This document shows, piece after piece, positions 1-9,657 of a stretch of DNA of 64,000 nucleotides. This DNA is from Mycobacteriales bacterium. Lineage in GTDB: Bacteria; Actinomycetota; Actinomycetes; Mycobacteriales; CADCTP01. Positions within the stretch are counted from its first letter, which is position 1. Every line of letters begins with the position of its first letter. A program made the translations under genes and the position numbers. The stretch is taken from NCBI GenBank assembly GCA_035995165.1, contig DASYKU010000008.1, positions 45,896-109,895 of the forward strand, written 5' to 3'. The notes under the pieces are model-generated. The model did no database searches, had not been told where the DNA came from, and worked only from the letters and a program-made list of their open reading frames with translations.

Positions 1-2
1 AG

Positions 3-620
3 GGCAACCTCGGCCTGGTGCGCGCCGTGGAGAAGTTCGACTACACCAAGGGCTTCAAGTTCTCGACGTACGCGACCTGGTGGATCCGGCAGGCGATCAC
101 CCGCGCCATGGCCGACCAGGGCCGGACCATCCGGCTGCCCGTCCACCTCGTCGAGCAGGTCAACAAGCTCGAGCGCACCCGCCGCCAGATGCACCAGCAG
201 CTGGGCCGGGACGCGACCGAGGAGGAGCTGGGCCTGGAGCTGGACATCACCCCGCACCGGGTGACCGAGCTCCTGCAGTACGGCCGGGATCTGGTCAGCT
301 TGGACCAGACCGTCGGTGACGACGAGGACGCCCATCTCGGCGACTTCATCGAGGACTCCGACGCCGCGGACGCGCAGGACGCGGTGGAGTTCGGCTTCAT
401 GCGCGAGCAGCTCGACGCGGTGCTGGACACCCTGGAGAGCCGCGAGCGTCAGGTCCTGCGGATGCGGTACGGCCTGGACGACGGCCGGCCGCGGACGCTG
501 GACGAGATCGGTAAGGCGTTCGGGTTGTCGCGGGAGCGGATCCGCCAGATCGAGCGGGACACGATGGCGAAGCTGCGCCACCCGTCCCGGTCGAACGCCC
601 TGCGCGACTACGTCGAGTAG
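3..620 (+). CDS. Primary-type (group 1/2) RNA polymerase sigma factor, 3' part
   Basis: The reading frame is open from base 3, so the start lies outside the window; about 205 C-terminal residues are visible. They begin in region 2 ([14 protein letters not shown], then [16 protein letters not shown], the -10 recognition and melting segment), pass through region 3 ([18 protein letters not shown]) and end in region 4.2 ([20 protein letters not shown] helix-turn-helix). This is a sigma-70 of the primary or primary-like class, not an ECF factor. The C-terminal wording ([15 protein letters not shown]) resembles SigB-type factors. A DtxR/IdeR gene lies about 6 kb downstream, and sigB lies next to ideR in mycobacteria and corynebacteria, so SigB is a reasonable inference, but HrdB/SigA cannot be excluded. 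Confidence 0.95.
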   Translation, partial: GNLGLVRAVEKFDYTKGFKFSTYATWWIRQAITRAMADQGRTIRLPVHLVEQVNKLERTRRQMHQQLGRDATEEELGLELDITPHRVTELLQYGRDLVSLDQTVGDDEDAHLGDFIEDSDAADAQDAVEFGFMREQLDAVLDTLESRERQVLRMRYGLDDGRPRTLDEIGKAFGLSRERIRQIERDTMAKLRHPSRSNALRDYVE

Positions 621-636
621 ACCGACCCGCATTGCC

Positions 637-667
637 AAGGCCCCGGTCCATTGTGGACCGGGGCCTT
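637..667. terminator. Perfect bidirectional hairpin terminator between sigma factor and acetyltransferase genes
   Basis: Arms at 637-650 (AAGGCCCCGGTCCA) and 654-667 are exact reverse complements, a 14-bp stem with a 3-nt loop (TTG). It begins 17 nt after the sigma stop and ends 12 nt before the stop of the convergent gene. The A-rich start and T-rich end of the stem let it act in both directions. Confidence 0.9.
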
Positions 668-678
668 TGCTCGTCGTG

Positions 679-3345
679 CTAGCCCTGGAGGCGGCGGGGG
701 CCCGGGTCAACGCGAGCGGTGGGCGGCCCGACGGTGACGGTCGCCGTCAGGACGGCGAGCCCGTGCCGGGCGACCAGGACCGGGTTCAGCTCCAGCGCGA
801 GAACCTCCGGCAGGTCCTCGGCCAGCATCGACACCCGCAGCAGCAGGTCGGTGAGCGCCTCGGTGTCGACCGGCTCGGAGCCGCGGTAGCCGGACAGCAA
901 CGGCGCCGCCCGCGGTGCCCGGACCAGCTCGGCGGCATCGAGGTCGGACAGCGGCACCGGCGCGAACGCACGGTCGCCGAGCAGCTCGGTGGCCAGGCCA
1001 CCGACGCCGAAGGACACCAGCGCACCGAACGTGGGGTCGTCAAGGACCTCGACCACGGTCGTCACGCCCGGCGCCGCCATCCGCTGCACCACGACCGGGG
1101 CGTCGCCCTCGGTGAGATCGGCCAGCGCGGTGACCGCGGACCGGACGGCGTCCGCGTCGTCCAGGTCGAGCCGGACCGCGCCGAGGTCCTGCCGGTGCCG
1201 CAGCGACGGGTCGGTCGCCTTGACCGCGATCGGATAGCCCAGCTCCGCGGCCGCGGCGGCCGCCTCGTCCGGGCCGCGCACGATCCGCCGGTCCACCGGC
1301 GGCAGGCCGTACGCGGCCAGCAACGTGCCAGCCTCCGCCGGGGTGAGCTCACGGCCGGTCGGCACCTCCGCGAGCACCCGCTCGACCAGCTCCCGGCCGG
1401 CCTTCTCGTCGATGCCGTCGAGATCGGGCATCGATCCGGCCGGGCGCCGGCGCCAGGCCGCGTACCGGGACGCGGCGGCGAGGGCCCGGACCGCCCGCTC
1501 CGGCGTCGGGTACGACGGCACGGAACCGGGCAGCGCCTCGCCACCGGGCCCGTGCCGCCGCAGCGGGCCCGGCACGCCCTCGGTGCCGAGGAACGTGGTC
1601 AGCACCGGCACGCGGGAGGACACCGCGATCTCCGCCAGCGCCCGGGCGTACTCGTCGCCGGGGGTGGCGAGCGCCGGCGCGAACACGGCGACGACCGCGT
1701 CGGCCCGGTCGAGGCCCTCGCGTACGCCGGCCGAGAACGCCGGGACGTCCGCGTCCGGACCGACGTCGACGGTGGCGACGGCGTCCAGGCCGGCGGCGAG
1801 GCAGGCATCGGCGACGAGCACGCCGAGCGCCGAGGAGTTCGTCACGGTCGCGACCCGGGACCCCGGGGGCAGCGGCTGGTACGCCAGCAGCTGGGCGACG
1901 TCGAAGAGCTCGGTCAGGGTGTCCACCCGGATGACGCCGGCGTTCTCGAACAGCGCCTGCACGCGTTCCTCCGGCACCGGCACCGCCCGGGCGGCCAGCG
2001 CCGGGGTGGCGGCCGCGTACCGGCCGGTCTTCACCGCGACCACCGGCTTGGTCCGCGCCACCCGCCGGGCCAGCCGGGCGAACTTGCGCGGGTTGCCGAA
2101 GCTCTCCAGGTAGAGCAGCACGACGTCGGTGGCCGGGTCCCGCTCCCAGTACTGCAGCAGGTCGTTGCCGCTGACGTCGGCCCGGTTGCCGGCGCTGACG
2201 AAGGTCGACAGGCCGAGGCCCCAGCGCTTGGCGGCGGCCAGGATCGCGACCCCGAGCGCGCCGGACTGGCAGAAGAAGCCGACCCGGCCCCGGCCCGGCG
2301 CCTGCGGTGCGATCGTCGCGTTCAGCCGTACGGCCGGGTCGGCGTTGACGACGCCGAGGCAGTTCGGCCCGACGACCCGCATGCCCTGGGTCCGGGCGGT
2401 CGCGACCAGCGCCCGCTCCAGCTCCCGCCCGGCCTCGTCCCGCTCCCCGAACCCGCCGGAGACCACGACGACCCCGCGCACGCCCTTGTGCCCGCACTGC
2501 TCGACCACCTCGGCGACACCGGCGGCCGGCACCGCGACCACGGCCAGGTCCACCTGGTCCGGCACGTCCAGCACGCTCGGGTACGCCCGGACCCCACCGA
2601 TGTGCCGCGCCTCCGGGTGGACGGGATAGACCGGCCCGGCGAACCCGTACGCCATGAGGTTGGCGAACACGACGTGCCCGATCTTCTTCGGGTCCGTGCT
2701 GGCGCCGATCACCGCGACCGACCCGGGGCTGAGCATCCGCTCGATCGAACGGGCCTCGGCCCGGCGCTCCCGCTCGGCCGCGACCGCCCGCGACTGCTCG
2801 GTCGGCGCGATCGGGAAGGTCAGCTCGACCACGCCGGACTCGTACCGGTACTGGGCCGAGTAGCCGGCGTCGGTGAACACTCGCACCATCCGGGAGTTCT
2901 CGGCCAGGACCTCGGCCACGAACCGCTGGATCCCCCGCTCCCTCGCCGCCGCGGCCAGGTGCTCCAGCAGGACCGAGCCGATGCCGCGGCCCTGCTGCGC
3001 GTCCGCGACCACGAACGCGACCTCGGCGTCGGCGCGCTCGCCGAGCCGGTCGTACCGGCCGACGCCGATGAGCTCGTCGCCCAGCACCGCGACCAGCGCG
3101 ACCCGGTCGCGGTGGTCGACGTGGGTGAAGCGGTTCAGGTCCCGCTCCGGGATACGCGGGTACGGCCCGAAGTAGCGCAGGTAGCGGGTGCGCTCGGACA
3201 GCTTGCCGTGGAACGCGACCAACGCGTCGGCGTCCTCCGGCCGGATCGGGCGCAGGTGCACGACCCCGCCGTCGGACACGACGACGTCGGCCTCCCAGCC
3301 GGCCGGGTACTGCGCGTCCTGAACCGCCTGCTCGGTCGCCGTCAT
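679..3345 (-). CDS. Bifunctional GNAT acetyltransferase / acyl-CoA synthetase (NDP-forming)-like protein (Pat type)
   Basis: 888 residues. An N-terminal GNAT domain (about residues 28-170, acetyl-CoA loop QQGRGIG at 117-123) is followed by a CoA-binding Rossmann domain starting near residue 208 (GSVAVIGAS), a succinyl-CoA-synthetase-like middle and a C-terminal ATP-grasp_5 domain (AYGLPPV, GYPIAVKATDP). This N-terminal-GNAT order is that of Streptomyces Pat enzymes, which acetylate and inactivate acyl-CoA synthetases; the enteric Pat has the reverse order. ATG at 3345 is preceded by a GGGGGAGG ribosome site. The downstream position of the domain that senses acyl-CoA state fits control of acetate metabolism. 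The adjacent upstream gene on the same strand is an AcuC-type deacetylase, so writer and eraser are paired. Confidence 0.85.
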   Translation of the reverse strand: MTATEQAVQDAQYPAGWEADVVVSDGGVVHLRPIRPEDADALVAFHGKLSERTRYLRYFGPYPRIPERDLNRFTHVDHRDRVALVAVLGDELIGVGRYDRLGERADAEVAFVVADAQQGRGIGSVLLEHLAAAARERGIQRFVAEVLAENSRMVRVFTDAGYSAQYRYESGVVELTFPIAPTEQSRAVAAERERRAEARSIERMLSPGSVAVIGASTDPKKIGHVVFANLMAYGFAGPVYPVHPEARHIGGVRAYPSVLDVPDQVDLAVVAVPAAGVAEVVEQCGHKGVRGVVVVSGGFGERDEAGRELERALVATARTQGMRVVGPNCLGVVNADPAVRLNATIAPQAPGRGRVGFFCQSGALGVAILAAAKRWGLGLSTFVSAGNRADVSGNDLLQYWERDPATDVVLLYLESFGNPRKFARLARRVARTKPVVAVKTGRYAAATPALAARAVPVPEERVQALFENAGVIRVDTLTELFDVAQLLAYQPLPPGSRVATVTNSSALGVLVADACLAAGLDAVATVDVGPDADVPAFSAGVREGLDRADAVVAVFAPALATPGDEYARALAEIAVSSRVPVLTTFLGTEGVPGPLRRHGPGGEALPGSVPSYPTPERAVRALAAASRYAAWRRRPAGSMPDLDGIDEKAGRELVERVLAEVPTGRELTPAEAGTLLAAYGLPPVDRRIVRGPDEAAAAAAELGYPIAVKATDPSLRHRQDLGAVRLDLDDADAVRSAVTALADLTEGDAPVVVQRMAAPGVTTVVEVLDDPTFGALVSFGVGGLATELLGDRAFAPVPLSDLDAAELVRAPRAAPLLSGYRGSEPVDTEALTDLLLRVSMLAEDLPEVLALELNPVLVARHGLAVLTATVTVGPPTARVDPGPRRLQG

Positions 3346-3389
3346 GCCGTCCTCCCCCGTTGCCGGTTCTCTTCCCGATGCGCCGCCGG

Positions 3390-4583
3390 TCAGTCCCGTG
3401 GATCGTCGGGGTCGAGACCGTGCAGCGGGAACACGGCCCGCCGCGTCGCGATGATCGCCCGCGCCAGCGGGCTGTCCTCACCCGGTTCCCAGCGCCGCCA
3501 GGCGATGGCCTGCGGCGCCGGCCGTAGCTCGGTCATCGCCCGCGGCGGCGGCGTTCGCAGGCCGCGCCGGCCGACCTCGTCCAGCCAGGCTTCGGGGATC
3601 TCGCTGCCGGGCGCGATCCGCTCCCCGGTCGCCTCGGCCAGCAGGTGGGTCCAGGCCCGCGGCACGCAGCGCACCAGCCCGTACCCGCCACCGCCGAAGG
3701 CGATCCACCTGCCGTCGCAGAGCTCGTGGGCCAGGTCGTGCAGCAGCATGTACGAGCTGCGCTGTCCGTCGACGGTGAGCGAGAGCTCGGCCAGCGGGTC
3801 CTCGTGGTGCGTGTCGCAGCCGGACTGGGTGACCAGCACCTGCGGCCGGAATGCCCGCAGGAGCGCGGGGGCGACCGCGTCGAACGCCCGGTGCCAGCCC
3901 TCGTCGTCGGTGCCGGCCGGCAGCGCGACGTTGACGCTCGCGCCGGCCGCGTTGCCGCGGCCGACCTCGTCCGGGAACCCGGTGCCGGGGAACAGCGTCA
4001 ACGGACTCTGATGAAGGCTGATCGTGAGCACCCGCGGATCGCCGTAGAACGCCGCCTGCACGCCGTCGCCGTGGTGCACGTCGACGTCCACGTACGCGAC
4101 CCGATCGGCCCCCAGCTCCAGCAGCCGGGCGATCGCGATAGCCGGGTCGTTGAACACGCAGAACCCGGCGGCCCGCGCGCGCATGGCGTGGTGGAGACCA
4201 CCGGCGATGTTGACCGCGTGCTGGCTCGCCCCCGACCAGACCTGCTCGGCGGCCAGCACGCTGCCGCCGGTGATGAGCGCCGACGCCTCGTACATGTGCG
4301 GGAAGACTGGATTGTCGGCCGAGCCGAACCCGTGCCCCACGCCCCAGGGATGCTCCGGCGCCGCCCGCACGACCTCCAGATATTCGGGGTCGTGCACGAG
4401 CGTGAGCAGGTCCTCCCCGGCGGGTCGGGGAGGCATGACCGTGACGTTGGGCCGGTCCAGGACGCCGAGCTGCCGGGCGAGCGAGACGGTGAGCGCCAGC
4501 CGGACCGGGTTGAGCGGGTGCTCCGGGCCCATGTCGTAGGCCAGGAACTCGTCGTCCCAGACGACGGTGACCGAGTCACTCAC
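3390..4583 (-). CDS. acuC: AcuC-like histone deacetylase family protein (acetoin utilization protein)
   Basis: 397 residues, the usual length for AcuC. The class I HDAC fold is recognisable: the charge-relay pair GGLHHA (His131-His132), the zinc ligands in DVDVHHGDG (Asp168, His170), a later Asp in QSGCDTHHEDP, and the active-site Tyr in GGGGYG. Family members deacetylate lysines on acetyl-CoA synthetase, reversing Pat-type acetylation. The gene sits 44 bp upstream of the Pat-like acetyltransferase on the same strand, so the two probably share a transcript. The start is GTG at 4583; no strong ribosome site is visible. Confidence 0.88.
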   Translation of the reverse strand: MSDSVTVVWDDEFLAYDMGPEHPLNPVRLALTVSLARQLGVLDRPNVTVMPPRPAGEDLLTLVHDPEYLEVVRAAPEHPWGVGHGFGSADNPVFPHMYEASALITGGSVLAAEQVWSGASQHAVNIAGGLHHAMRARAAGFCVFNDPAIAIARLLELGADRVAYVDVDVHHGDGVQAAFYGDPRVLTISLHQSPLTLFPGTGFPDEVGRGNAAGASVNVALPAGTDDEGWHRAFDAVAPALLRAFRPQVLVTQSGCDTHHEDPLAELSLTVDGQRSSYMLLHDLAHELCDGRWIAFGGGGYGLVRCVPRAWTHLLAEATGERIAPGSEIPEAWLDEVGRRGLRTPPPRAMTELRPAPQAIAWRRWEPGEDSPLARAIIATRRAVFPLHGLDPDDPRD

Positions 4584-4806
4584 GCCCCGACGCTATCGCC
4601 TCGCGGGATCAGTCCCCGGTTGATCACGCACAGCAAGTGACGTCCGGTTGTCGGAGTTGCCTGTATCGTCCGGGTTCACCCCGTAGGCTTACCGCCCACT
4701 GCGCACGGTGGTCGCGGCTCCAGAAACAATGACCACACCCCGCTGCGCCGACAGTCGCCGGGCAATCCGTCGTCTGACGACCCGCACCACGAGAGAGGAT
4801 CGGTAC

Positions 4807-5409
4807 ATGACGGCCCGACGAATCCTGGCAGGGCTCGCCTTGCTGCTGGCCGCCTGCACCACCGCCGCCTGCGCCCAGACGATCACGGGCACCGGCGCGG
4901 TCGCCTCCGACGTCCAGGGCGGCGCGAGCGTCACGGCGTCCCCGAGCGACTCCCCGGAGCCGTCCGACTCCTCCTCCTCGTCGTCCGACCCGAGCACCTC
5001 GGCCAGCAGCTCGGACGACAACGGCGGCGACAGCGGCGGCGACGGCAGCCCCAGCGCGGTCTGCCAGGCGATGAGCCAGTCGGCCGTCGAGTCGGCGTTC
5101 GGCTCCAAGGTGTCCTTCGGGCGGTCCTCCAGCAGCGGGTGCCAGATCCAGGCCGACGACGGCCGCTCCATGATCATCGCCGTCTTCGACTACCTGAAGC
5201 TCACCGAGTACAAGAAGTCGGACACCACGGACCTCACCGTGGCCGGCCACCCCGCGGTGAAGACGTCGACCACGATCATCTACGTCGCCCGCAGCAAGGA
5301 TCCGGCCGGCGCCGGCCTCGTCGCCGCCTACTTCGCCGGCCTCCGCGACGGCGGCGACGCCATCGCCACCAAGGTCCTCGAGCTGGTCGTCCCCAAGTTC
5401 CAGAAGTAG
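4807..5409 (+). CDS. Secreted lipoprotein of unknown function (DUF3558-like)
   Basis: 200 residues from ATG 4807, which follows a GAGAGAGGA ribosome site. The signal peptide ends in a lipobox, Leu14-Ala-Ala-Cys17, so the mature protein should be anchored in the membrane by Cys17. A Ser/Asp/Gly-rich linker (about residues 40-80, with runs of Ser) leads to a compact C-terminal domain of about 115 residues containing two cysteines. This layout resembles actinobacterial DUF3558 lipoproteins, but the similarity is only by general pattern. The reading frame could be extended upstream to 4708, but that would bury the signal peptide, so ATG 4807 is preferred. Confidence 0.72.
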   Translation: MTARRILAGLALLLAACTTAACAQTITGTGAVASDVQGGASVTASPSDSPEPSDSSSSSSDPSTSASSSDDNGGDSGGDGSPSAVCQAMSQSAVESAFGSKVSFGRSSSSGCQIQADDGRSMIIAVFDYLKLTEYKKSDTTDLTVAGHPAVKTSTTIIYVARSKDPAGAGLVAAYFAGLRDGGDAIATKVLELVVPKFQK

Positions 5410-5493
5410 CCGGCCCGACCCTCGCCATCCGGTCGGGCGGGACCGAGCCCGGGCCGACCGAGCCTCACGCTCCGCCGAGAGGCCGGTCCCGGC

Positions 5494-6357
5494 TCAGGCT
5501 GCGCCGTCCGGGCCGGTCTCGACCGGCCGTGCGCGGTCAGCGACCCACTCACTCCACGAGCCGGGATAGAGAGCAGCCGGCACTCCGGCGATCTCCAGCG
5601 CCAGCACTTCCTGCGACGCCGTGACCCCGGAGCCGCAGTAGGCACCGACGGCCTTCCCCGGCCGCACCCCGAGCGCGGCGAACCGCTCCCGCAACTCCTC
5701 CGGAGCCAAGAACCGCCCGTCGGCCTCCACGTTGCCGCTCGTCGGCGCGCTGCGTGCGTCCGGAATGTGCCCGGCCACCGGATCGACCGGCTCGACCTCG
5801 CCGCGGTACCGGGCCTCGGCCCGAGCATCGAGCAGCACCCCACCTGCACCTGGCAGCGCCCCCGCCGCGTCGGCATCCAGCACCGGCATGTCGCCCGGCC
5901 GCACCACGACGTCCCCCGGCGCGGGCTCCGGTACCTCGGTGGTCAGCGGCTGCCCCGCTGCCAGCCACGCGCCGATCCCACCGTCGAGGACGCGGACGTC
6001 CGTCAGCCCGGCCCACCGCAACAGCCACCAGGCCCGGGCGGCGCTGCTCCCGTCGGCGTCGTCGTAGACCACGACCGTACTGTCCGCCCGGATCCCCCAC
6101 CGTCGCAGCGTCGTCTCGAACACGTCCGGGTCCGGGAGCGGGTGCCGCCCGCGGCGGCCATCCCCGACGGCGTCGGCCAGGTCTCGATCCAGGTCCACCG
6201 CCACCGCGCTGGGAAGATGGCCCGGTGCATACAACTCGGCCGGCGTCGGCCCGGCGAGCCGCCATCGGACGTCGAGCACGACCAGACTGGGAGCGGTGAC
6301 ATTCTGTATCAGCTCGGCAAGCTCATCGACGTCGATCAGCGGACTGCGGGGGCTCAT
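5494..6357 (-). CDS. sseA: 3-mercaptopyruvate / thiosulfate sulfurtransferase (tandem rhodanese)
   Basis: 287 residues with two rhodanese domains. The first is catalytically silent (LVVLDVRWRLAG, VVVYDDADGSSAARAWW); the second holds the active-site loop CGSGVTA with Cys241. That loop sequence is the mercaptopyruvate-sulfurtransferase signature, whereas thiosulfate-specific enzymes usually carry a more basic loop. The enzyme moves sulfane sulfur from 3-mercaptopyruvate to thiol acceptors. ATG 6357 has an AAGGA site 8 nt upstream. It is divergent from ideR across 86 bp. The C-terminus faces the lipoprotein gene convergently. Confidence 0.9.
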   Translation of the reverse strand: MSPRSPLIDVDELAELIQNVTAPSLVVLDVRWRLAGPTPAELYAPGHLPSAVAVDLDRDLADAVGDGRRGRHPLPDPDVFETTLRRWGIRADSTVVVYDDADGSSAARAWWLLRWAGLTDVRVLDGGIGAWLAAGQPLTTEVPEPAPGDVVVRPGDMPVLDADAAGALPGAGGVLLDARAEARYRGEVEPVDPVAGHIPDARSAPTSGNVEADGRFLAPEELRERFAALGVRPGKAVGAYCGSGVTASQEVLALEIAGVPAALYPGSWSEWVADRARPVETGPDGAA

Positions 6358-6443
6358 CGGAGCATCCTTACCGACGCCCGCGTACGGACCGCACAGACGA
6401 GCGCCAGGAGTCGTACCATTTTCGGTGACGAGTCGGAGGACAG

Positions 6444-7139
6444 TTGAGCCACCACAGCGACCTGATCGACACCACCGAGATGTACCTCCGCACGGTGTAC
6501 GAGCTGGAGGAGGAGGGCGTCACACCGCTGCGCGCCCGCATTGCCGAGCGCCTGCGGCAGAGCGGCCCCACCGTGAGCCAGACCGTTGCCCGGATGGAGC
6601 GTGACGGGCTCCTCACCGTCGAGGGCGATCGCCACCTCGAGCTCACCCCGGAGGGCCGCAAGCAGGCGACCTCCGTGATGCGCAAACACCGCCTTGCGGA
6701 GTGCCTGCTGATCGACGTCATCGGCATGGAGTGGGAAGAGGTCCACATCGAGGCGTGCCGCTGGGAGCACGTCATGTCGGATTCGGTCGAACGCCGCATC
6801 GCGGCCCTGCTCGGCGGCCCGACCGCATGCCCTCACGGCAATCCGATTCCCGGCCTGGACGAGCTCGGCACGCTCCCGGCCGTTGAGATCGGGATCGGGG
6901 CGCTCATCACCCTCGAGCAGGCGCTCGCCCGCGGCTCGGAGAAGGCGATCGTCCGCCGCATCAGCGAGCAGATCCAGCCGGACGCAGAGATCATGCGCGA
7001 CCTGCGCTCGGCCGGCGTGCAGCCCGGCCAGACGGTGCAGCTCGCCGCGGAGCGGGACGGCATGCAGCTGACCACCGACCACGGTTCGACGACCGTCGAC
7101 GACACGACCGCTCGGCACGTCTTCGTCTCGGTCGTCTGA
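6444..7139 (+). CDS. ideR: Iron-dependent transcriptional repressor, DtxR/IdeR family
   Basis: 231 residues, with the N-terminal winged helix (TPLRARIAERL, SGPTVSQTVARMERDG), dimerization domain and C-terminal SH3-like domain. The seven metal ligands of DtxR/IdeR are all present at a constant +3 offset: Met13, His82, Glu86, His101, Cys105, Glu108 and His109 (motifs TTEMYL, KHRLAE, EACRWEH). It should bind Fe(II) and repress siderophore and iron-uptake genes. The start is TTG 6444, with GGAGGA just upstream at short spacing; the next in-frame Met is ligand Met13 itself and would lose the N-terminus. No clear iron box was seen in its promoter region. Confidence 0.95.
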   Translation: MSHHSDLIDTTEMYLRTVYELEEEGVTPLRARIAERLRQSGPTVSQTVARMERDGLLTVEGDRHLELTPEGRKQATSVMRKHRLAECLLIDVIGMEWEEVHIEACRWEHVMSDSVERRIAALLGGPTACPHGNPIPGLDELGTLPAVEIGIGALITLEQALARGSEKAIVRRISEQIQPDAEIMRDLRSAGVQPGQTVQLAAERDGMQLTTDHGSTTVDDTTARHVFVSVV

Positions 7140-7461
7140 CACCAGGCCCATTCAAAGCACGACAGCGCAGAGCGTCGCGCCGCGTTCCCGCGGCCCGGCG
7201 CCCTGTGTCGTTGAGGGACACCGGCGCTGCCGACCGGTGCAGGAATTGCCCGCCGATACCGCCACCGGCCGGAATCGTTGTCGGCATGTGACGCAAAGGC
7301 ACGCATCCGTCCGGCCGTGATCCCGGGAGACAGGAATAGCGTGTCCGCGTCGCCGCGTCCCGCGGTGTCGCATACGTTGACTAAGTACGTCGTACGGATG
7401 ACACGTAGGGTCTGGTGGCTAGAGTCCGGGACATCGTGTCGTGCCAGAAGGAGCAGCGCTC
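7140..7461 (+). other. Intergenic region between ideR and the S9 peptidase, with a possible ideR terminator
   Basis: 322 bp without a convincing gene. An imperfect hairpin at 7198-7227 (GCGCC..GTGTC / GACAC.GGCGC) about 60 nt after the ideR stop may be its terminator. A TTGACT at 7377-7382 and a TAGAGT at 7420-7425 look like promoter hexamers but are not properly spaced with each other, so no promoter is claimed. Confidence 0.4.
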
Positions 7462-9558
7462 ATGAGCGAGCAAGCCGCATCCCCATCTAGCGCATCGACA
7501 CAGCCTGGCGACACGAACGTTCGGCCGACGGAAGCAGTACCGGACACGCCGTTCGAGTCGCTCGATGACTACCTCGGGCTACGCCGGCTGAGCGGGTTGG
7601 CCCTGTCCCCGGACGGCATCCGGCTGGTGACCACCGTGGCCGAGCGGAGCCCGGACGGGAAGCGGTTCTCCACCTCCCTGTGGGAGGTGGATCCGGGCGG
7701 CCAACGCCCGCCGTGCCGCCTGACACGCTCGGCGCCCGGTGAGGCGCACCCGGCCTTCCTGCCGGACGGCAGGCTTCTTTTCTCTTCGCGCCGTCCGGAT
7801 GCGGCGGGCAAGCCGGACGAGGACACCGAGGACCGCGCGACGCTCTGGCTGCTTCCGGAAGCTGGCGAAGCCCGTCAGGTCGCACGGCGCGGAGGAGACA
7901 TCGGCGACGTGATCGTCGCCCGTGACTCCGGCGACGTCGTCTTCACGGCATCGGCGCTGCCCGGAGCGACGACGGTCGAGGAAGACGAGGAGCGACGCCA
8001 GGCGCGCAAGGACGCCGGGGTGACGGCGATCCTGCATGAGGGTCATCCCGTCCGGTACTGGGACCACGACCTCGGACCGGCCGAGTCGCACGTGCTGTTC
8101 TCCGCTGCGCCCACCGTCGGCGACGGCCGGTTGACCGAGACCCAGGACCTGATCCCGGATCCGGAGGCCAGGGTCGGGGACAGCCTCGCCATCTCCCCCG
8201 ACGGCCGCACGGTGGCCGTCGGCTGGCGCATCGACGAGCCGCGCACCGCCCATCGGGGCGCGTTCACGCTCATCGACACGACGACGGGAGAGCGGCGCCT
8301 GCTCGACCTCGACGGGCAGTGGCTGTCCGATCCGGCTTTCTCCCCGGACGGCCGGAGCATCGTCTTCTTGCAGGAGACCCTCGGCAACTGGGAGTCGTGC
8401 CCGAGTCGCACGTTCCGGCTCGTCGACCTGGGCACCGGCGACGGCCGAGACCTGCTCCCCAGTGATGTCGGGTATTGGCCGGCCTCCCCCGTCTTCTCGC
8501 CCGACGGGACCTTCCTGTTCTTCCTCGCCGACGAGGCCGGACACGCCCCGGTCTTCCGGTTGGAGCTCTCGACCGGTGACGTCGTGCGCCTGACCGCGGC
8601 CGGCGCGTACACCGATCTCGTGGTCAGCCCCGATGGCCAGGCGCTCTACGCGCTCCGGTCGACGGTGGACTCTCCGGCCGCCCCGGTCCGGATCGACCCT
8701 GCCCGGACCGACCAGCAGCCGGTCGCTCTGCTCGGGCCGCAGGCCGACATCCCGGTTCCCGGGACGTTCACCGAGGTCACCGCGACGGCCGAAGACGGCA
8801 GCCCGCTTCGCGCCTGGCTCGCGCTGCCCCTCGGGGCGTCGGCCGACGCCCCGGTCCCCTTGCTGCTCTGGATCCACGGCGGGCCGGTGAGCAGCTGGAA
8901 CGCCTGGTCGTGGCGTTGGAACCCATGGTTGATGACCGCTCGCGGCTACGCGGTGCTGCTGCCGGACCCGGCGCTGTCGACCGGCTACGGCGTTTCCTTC
9001 CTGCAGCGAGGCTGGGGTGCGTGGGGCGCCCGGCCGTTCACCGACCTCATGACGCTGACCGATGTCACCATCGAGCGGCCCGACATCGACCGGTCCCGGA
9101 CCGCGGCGATGGGCGGTTCGTTCGGCGGCTACATGGCGAACTGGATCGCCACCCAGACCGACCGCTTCCGCGCGATCGTCACCCACGCCAGCCTGTGGCA
9201 CCTGGACGCGTTCGCCGGCACCACCGACGAGCCCTCGTTCTGGCACCGTGAGTTCGGCGACCCGCTGGAGAAGCAGGAGCGGTACCTGGAGAACTCCCCG
9301 CATCTGCGGGCCGAAGGCATCCGCACGCCGATGCTGGTGATCCACGGCGACAAGGACTATCGGGTCCCGATCGGTGAGGCGCTGCGGCTCTGGAACGACC
9401 TCGGGCGGTTCTCCGTACCCGCGAAGTTCCTGTACTTCCCGGACGAGAACCACTGGATCATGACCCCCGGGCACGTCAAGGTCTGGTACGAGACCATCCA
9501 GGCGTTCCTCGCCGAGCGTGTCCTGGACCAGCCCTGGCAGCGTCCCGACCTGCTCTGA
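7462..9558 (+). CDS. S9 family serine peptidase (prolyl oligopeptidase / acylaminoacyl-peptidase type)
   Basis: 698 residues from ATG 7462, chosen because AGAAGGAG lies 8 nt upstream; a GTG at 7441 would overlap that site. The N-terminal two thirds is a beta-propeller with repeated SPDGR-type strands (LSPDGIRL, ISPDGRTVAV, FSPDGRSIVF, FSPDGTFLFF). The C-terminal alpha/beta-hydrolase holds the triad: Ser553 in GGSFGGYMANW, Asp632 in GDKDYRVP and His664 in ENHWI. There is no signal peptide, so a cytosolic peptidase trimming short or N-acylated peptides is expected. The gene appears to stand alone. Confidence 0.92.
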   Translation: MSEQAASPSSASTQPGDTNVRPTEAVPDTPFESLDDYLGLRRLSGLALSPDGIRLVTTVAERSPDGKRFSTSLWEVDPGGQRPPCRLTRSAPGEAHPAFLPDGRLLFSSRRPDAAGKPDEDTEDRATLWLLPEAGEARQVARRGGDIGDVIVARDSGDVVFTASALPGATTVEEDEERRQARKDAGVTAILHEGHPVRYWDHDLGPAESHVLFSAAPTVGDGRLTETQDLIPDPEARVGDSLAISPDGRTVAVGWRIDEPRTAHRGAFTLIDTTTGERRLLDLDGQWLSDPAFSPDGRSIVFLQETLGNWESCPSRTFRLVDLGTGDGRDLLPSDVGYWPASPVFSPDGTFLFFLADEAGHAPVFRLELSTGDVVRLTAAGAYTDLVVSPDGQALYALRSTVDSPAAPVRIDPARTDQQPVALLGPQADIPVPGTFTEVTATAEDGSPLRAWLALPLGASADAPVPLLLWIHGGPVSSWNAWSWRWNPWLMTARGYAVLLPDPALSTGYGVSFLQRGWGAWGARPFTDLMTLTDVTIERPDIDRSRTAAMGGSFGGYMANWIATQTDRFRAIVTHASLWHLDAFAGTTDEPSFWHREFGDPLEKQERYLENSPHLRAEGIRTPMLVIHGDKDYRVPIGEALRLWNDLGRFSVPAKFLYFPDENHWIMTPGHVKVWYETIQAFLAERVLDQPWQRPDLL

Positions 9559-9657
9559 TCGGGGCGCGTTCCACACCGGTAACATCGGGTTGATCTCGCG
9601 AGCCGGCGTCGTCTCGCTGCTGTCTGTGAGCCGACAACCGACCTCGAGAGGTGCAAC

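Noticed and set aside
316..4011. A 1231-residue open frame antisense to the acetyltransferase and acuC genes
   Set aside because: It is an Arg/Gly/Pro-rich shadow of real genes, as is usual in high-GC DNA; no family motif is present.
7377..7425. Promoter for the S9 peptidase from TTGACT and TAGAGT or TAGGGT
   Set aside because: Spacings of 23 nt or more do not fit a sigma-70 promoter.
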